Shown piece after piece: positions 5,543 through 7,264 of a DNA stretch of 7,264 nucleotides. The stretch spans positions 1 through 7,264 of the forward strand of contig JAFGIT010000360.1 of the NCBI GenBank assembly GCA_016929465.1. Direction: 5' to 3'. Below the pieces are notes generated by a model. That model was not told where the DNA came from and ran no database searches. It saw only the letters and a program-made list of their open reading frames with translations. The stretch's first letter is position 1; each line of letters starts with the position of its first letter. Origin of the DNA: JAFGIT01 sp016929465 [NCBI: Candidatus Coatesbacteria bacterium]. GTDB lineage: Bacteria > B130-G9. A program made the translations under genes and the position numbers.

Positions 5543-6832
5543 TTAATTTCGCCCTTTCTTCAAAATGGCTCGCAGGCCCTTGATGGCGCAGAACTCCCCG
5601 CACATTGTGCATACATCGTCTTCCCGCGGCTGCGACGCCGTCCTCCTGCTGAAGCAACTTGGATCCAATGAGAGCTTTCTCTGTGTCTCCCAGTCCAGGT
5701 CGTACCTGGCCTGGGCCATCTGCTTATTGCGCTCGATCGCGCCGGGTATCCCTTTTGCGATATCCGCTGCATGAGCCGCAATCCTGGTCGCTATTACGCC
5801 GGCACGAACGTCCTCCAGCGTGGGAAGAGCGAGATGCTCCGAAGGCGTAACGTAGCATAGGTAATCGGCCCCGGCCGAAGCAGCGATAGCCCCACCGATT
5901 GCGCATACGATGTGGTCCCATCCGGGGGCTATGTCCGTCACCAGGGGACCCAACACGTAAAAAGGTGCCCCATTGCACAGTTTCTTCTGCAGCAAAACAT
6001 TCGACTCGATTTCAGGTATCGGGACATGACCGGGACCTTCGATCATGCACTGAACATCCGCCTCGAGCGCGCGCTTCTGTAGCTCCCCAATCTTCAGAAG
6101 CTCGGCTATCTGCGCCCTATCCGTAGCATCGGCAAGCGATCCGGGCCTCAAGCCGTCTCCCAGGCTCAGGCATACATCTCGCTCCTTCACGATTGATAGC
6201 AGCCGATCGAACTGGTCGAAGAGTGGATTCTCCTTCTCATTGTAAAGTATCCAGCTCGCGAGGAATGATCCGCCACGACTGACTATATCCGTTAGGCGAC
6301 CCTGGCCTATCATTGTCTGAACTACGTCTTTGGTGACACCGCAATGCACGGTGATGAAGTCCATGCCATCTACGCAATGGTCCTCTATTGCCTTAAACAT
6401 ATCGTCGGCAGACATCCGCACGACACCTCGTCCCGAGGTCGAAGCGGAAACCGCAGCGTCATAGATCGGTACGGAGCCGATTATGACGTCACTTGCATCA
6501 GATACCGCCTTCCTGATGGTCCTGAGGTCCCCCCCTGTACTAAGGTCCATCACTGTGTCTGCCCCGGCATCCACCGCCGCGATTGCCTTCTTAACCTCGA
6601 GGTCTATGTCCACATGATCGGTCGAAGTGCCTAAGTTGGCGTTGACCTTGGTCGTCAGCCCCTTGCCTATTCCGCAGAGGCGCTTGTGTTTGCGGCCTTT
6701 ATTGCAGGGGATGACAAGGTGTCCGGCCGCCAAACGGCTCGAAATAATCTCGGGGGAGACACCCTCATCCGCAGCCACCTGCAGGACCTCGGGTGTGATA
6801 TTCCCCTTACGAGCCTCAGATACCTGTGTCAT
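5543..6832 (-). CDS. thiC: Phosphomethylpyrimidine synthase, short form (ThiC; ThiC-like HBI synthase not excluded)
   Basis: This is a 429-residue radical-SAM enzyme that converts the purine intermediate aminoimidazole ribotide (AIR) to HMP-phosphate in the cytoplasm. It is the short form lacking the N-terminal domain of the approximately 630-residue E. coli type. Visible features are MTQ start, KVNANLGTS (62-70), ADTVMDLSTGGD (91-102), IVSRGGSFLASW (183-194), SLGDGLRPGS (223-232), EGPGHVP (265-271, metal His269), CYVTPSEHLALP (326-337, metal His333), HAADIAKG (354-361) and the C-terminal cluster ligands Cys408, Cys411 and Cys415 in CTMCGEFC. Deviations from the E. coli enzyme include IPANxNH replaced by IPCNKGRKH (41-49), APGYDH by APGWDH (302-307) and CX2CX4C by CX2CX3C. 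ThiC paralogs of the BzaA/B/F type use the same substrate to make 5-hydroxybenzimidazole. The neighbouring thiD and thiamine-binding gene favour ThiC. The SD (AAGGG) is 13 nt from the ATG, a long spacing. Confidence 0.9.
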   Translation of the reverse strand: MTQVSEARKGNITPEVLQVAADEGVSPEIISSRLAAGHLVIPCNKGRKHKRLCGIGKGLTTKVNANLGTSTDHVDIDLEVKKAIAAVDAGADTVMDLSTGGDLRTIRKAVSDASDVIIGSVPIYDAAVSASTSGRGVVRMSADDMFKAIEDHCVDGMDFITVHCGVTKDVVQTMIGQGRLTDIVSRGGSFLASWILYNEKENPLFDQFDRLLSIVKERDVCLSLGDGLRPGSLADATDRAQIAELLKIGELQKRALEADVQCMIEGPGHVPIPEIESNVLLQKKLCNGAPFYVLGPLVTDIAPGWDHIVCAIGGAIAASAGADYLCYVTPSEHLALPTLEDVRAGVIATRIAAHAADIAKGIPGAIERNKQMAQARYDLDWETQRKLSLDPSCFSRRTASQPREDDVCTMCGEFCAIKGLRAILKKGRN

Positions 6833-6842
6833 ATATAAAAGA

Positions 6843-6899
6843 GTTCCCTTCAGATTGCGCCCCGCGCTCTAACAGCCCCTGATGTTGACCAGGCGGAAC
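6843..6899 (-). promoter_or_regulatory. Possible structured leader of thiC that pairs the ribosome-binding site
   Basis: On the minus strand GTTCC (6899-6895) is complementary to GGAAC (6847-6843). This would close a junction holding two small hairpins: CCTG/CAGG (6893-6890 with 6881-6878, 8-nt loop) and GCGC/GCGC (6867-6864 with 6860-6857, 3-nt loop). The closing strand overlaps the only SD-like sequence of thiC, AAGGGAAC. A folded leader could therefore limit ribosome access. The stems are short and seen in one sequence only, so this is a suggestion. The conserved TPP-riboswitch motifs (CTGAGA and the CTGAT...AGGGA block) are absent. Confidence 0.25.
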
Positions 6900-6917
6900 G
6901 GCGTCGATTGGTGATGC

Positions 6918-6960
6918 AAAAAAGAAGGGCGAAGCGAGAATTACTTCGCCTCACCCTTCT
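6918..6960 (-). terminator. Intrinsic terminator downstream of the right-edge gene
   Basis: On the minus strand AGAAG (6960-6956) pairs with CTTCT (6927-6923) and GGCGAAG (6950-6944) with CTTCGCC (6934-6928). There is a 9-nt loop (6943-6935) and a 5-nt bulge (6955-6951), and the hairpin runs directly into T6 (6923-6918). It starts 26 nt after the stop codon of the right-edge gene. It should separate that gene from thiC, so thiC needs its own promoter between here and 6833. Confidence 0.82.
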
Positions 6961-6986
6961 CCGAAATTACAAAATTCTACTCTTGG

Positions 6987-7264
6987 TTACTTGTGCACGG
7001 ATGGCTGCACGAATGCGAGCGGGTAGCTCGTCTTGTTCGTCAGGTCCGTAATGGCACCGTAGAGCAAATATTCACCCTCTTCCCAGATTACGACCGCACG
7101 GCCGTTCATCTTCGATACACCGGTGAAGAGAGTATCTCTGACATTCAAAAGCCACATGTTGTTCGGCGAAAGCTCTTGATCGGCTATGCCGACTATGCTG
7201 CCCTCGCTGTCAAAGAAGTTAATGCTGACAACACTAACATCCTCCGCCCTGCTTGCCACCGATA
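6987..7264 (-). CDS. Hypothetical protein, C-terminal part (5' end outside window)
   Basis: The frame is open from the right edge of the window to the TAA at 6989-6987. About 91 residues are visible. The GTG at 7259 need not be the start, because the frame continues upstream out of the window. The visible sequence alternates polar and hydrophobic residues in short strands (VSVVSINFFDSEGSIVGIA, MWLLNVRDTLF, GRAVVIWEEGEYLLYGAI), which suggests a beta-sandwich. There is no Cys and no membrane segment in this part. Similar short strand patterns occur in C-terminal domains of secreted or surface proteins of anaerobic bacteria, but I do not recognise a named family. It is followed by an intrinsic terminator, so it is the last gene of its unit and probably unconnected to thiC. 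Confidence 0.65.
   Translation of the reverse strand, partial: SVASRAEDVSVVSINFFDSEGSIVGIADQELSPNNMWLLNVRDTLFTGVSKMNGRAVVIWEEGEYLLYGAITDLTNKTSYPLAFVQPSVHK

Noticed and set aside
5394-5657. Open frame spanning the end of thiC and the thiC-mscS gap
   Set aside because: It overlaps the cysteine motif of thiC in another frame, has no SD and resembles no family I know.
6833-6917. TPP or cobalamin riboswitch upstream of thiC
   Set aside because: The space is about 85 nt and neither the TPP blocks (CTGAGA, CTGAT...AGGGA) nor a cobalamin box is present.

Overview
This is a chromosome-like window of ordinary metabolic genes from a bacterium. Shine-Dalgarno sequences are strong (AAGGAGG type), the GC content is moderate, and AGA, AGG and ATA codons are common. 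The short (429 aa) ThiC and the MTH1187-type thiamine-binding protein are forms I associate with anaerobic bacteria and archaea. An uncultivated anaerobe of a Desulfobacterota- or Firmicutes-like group would fit, but the sequence does not settle the lineage. I see no insertion sequence, CRISPR array, tRNA, rRNA, phage gene or integrase.

Left arm, plus strand, 2-3123: three tightly spaced genes that look like one transcription unit. They are the C-terminal part of a 5'-nucleotidase (cut by the window edge), an NCS2/AzgA-type purine permease 15 nt downstream, and a class I SAM-dependent methyltransferase with a C-terminal beta-rich module 14 nt after that. The first two suggest nucleotide salvage: dephosphorylation outside the cytoplasm, then purine base uptake. 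The base-releasing step is not visible. The methyltransferase resembles a family I associate with surface-polysaccharide loci, and its link to salvage is unclear.

Right arm, minus strand, 6832-3157: thiC, an MscS-family mechanosensitive channel, thiD and an MTH1187/YkoF-type thiamine-binding protein, all co-directional. ThiC makes HMP-phosphate from the purine intermediate AIR. ThiD phosphorylates HMP and HMP-P to HMP-PP, the pyrimidine half of thiamine. The channel between thiC and thiD is the odd member. The two arms converge with 33 nt between stop codons and no clear terminator.

Right edge, 6987-7264, minus strand: the C-terminus of an unrecognised, probably beta-rich protein, followed by a good intrinsic terminator (6918-6960). 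This insulates thiC, which must therefore start from within about 85 nt. That leader is too short for a TPP riboswitch and lacks its conserved motifs, but it can fold so that the ribosome-binding site is paired.

No spectacular new system is evident. The points most worth a second look are the channel inside a thiamine locus, the divergent motifs of ThiC and ThiD (is this thiamine synthesis, or a ThiC-like benzimidazole synthase?), the SD-pairing thiC leader, and the two-domain methyltransferase.
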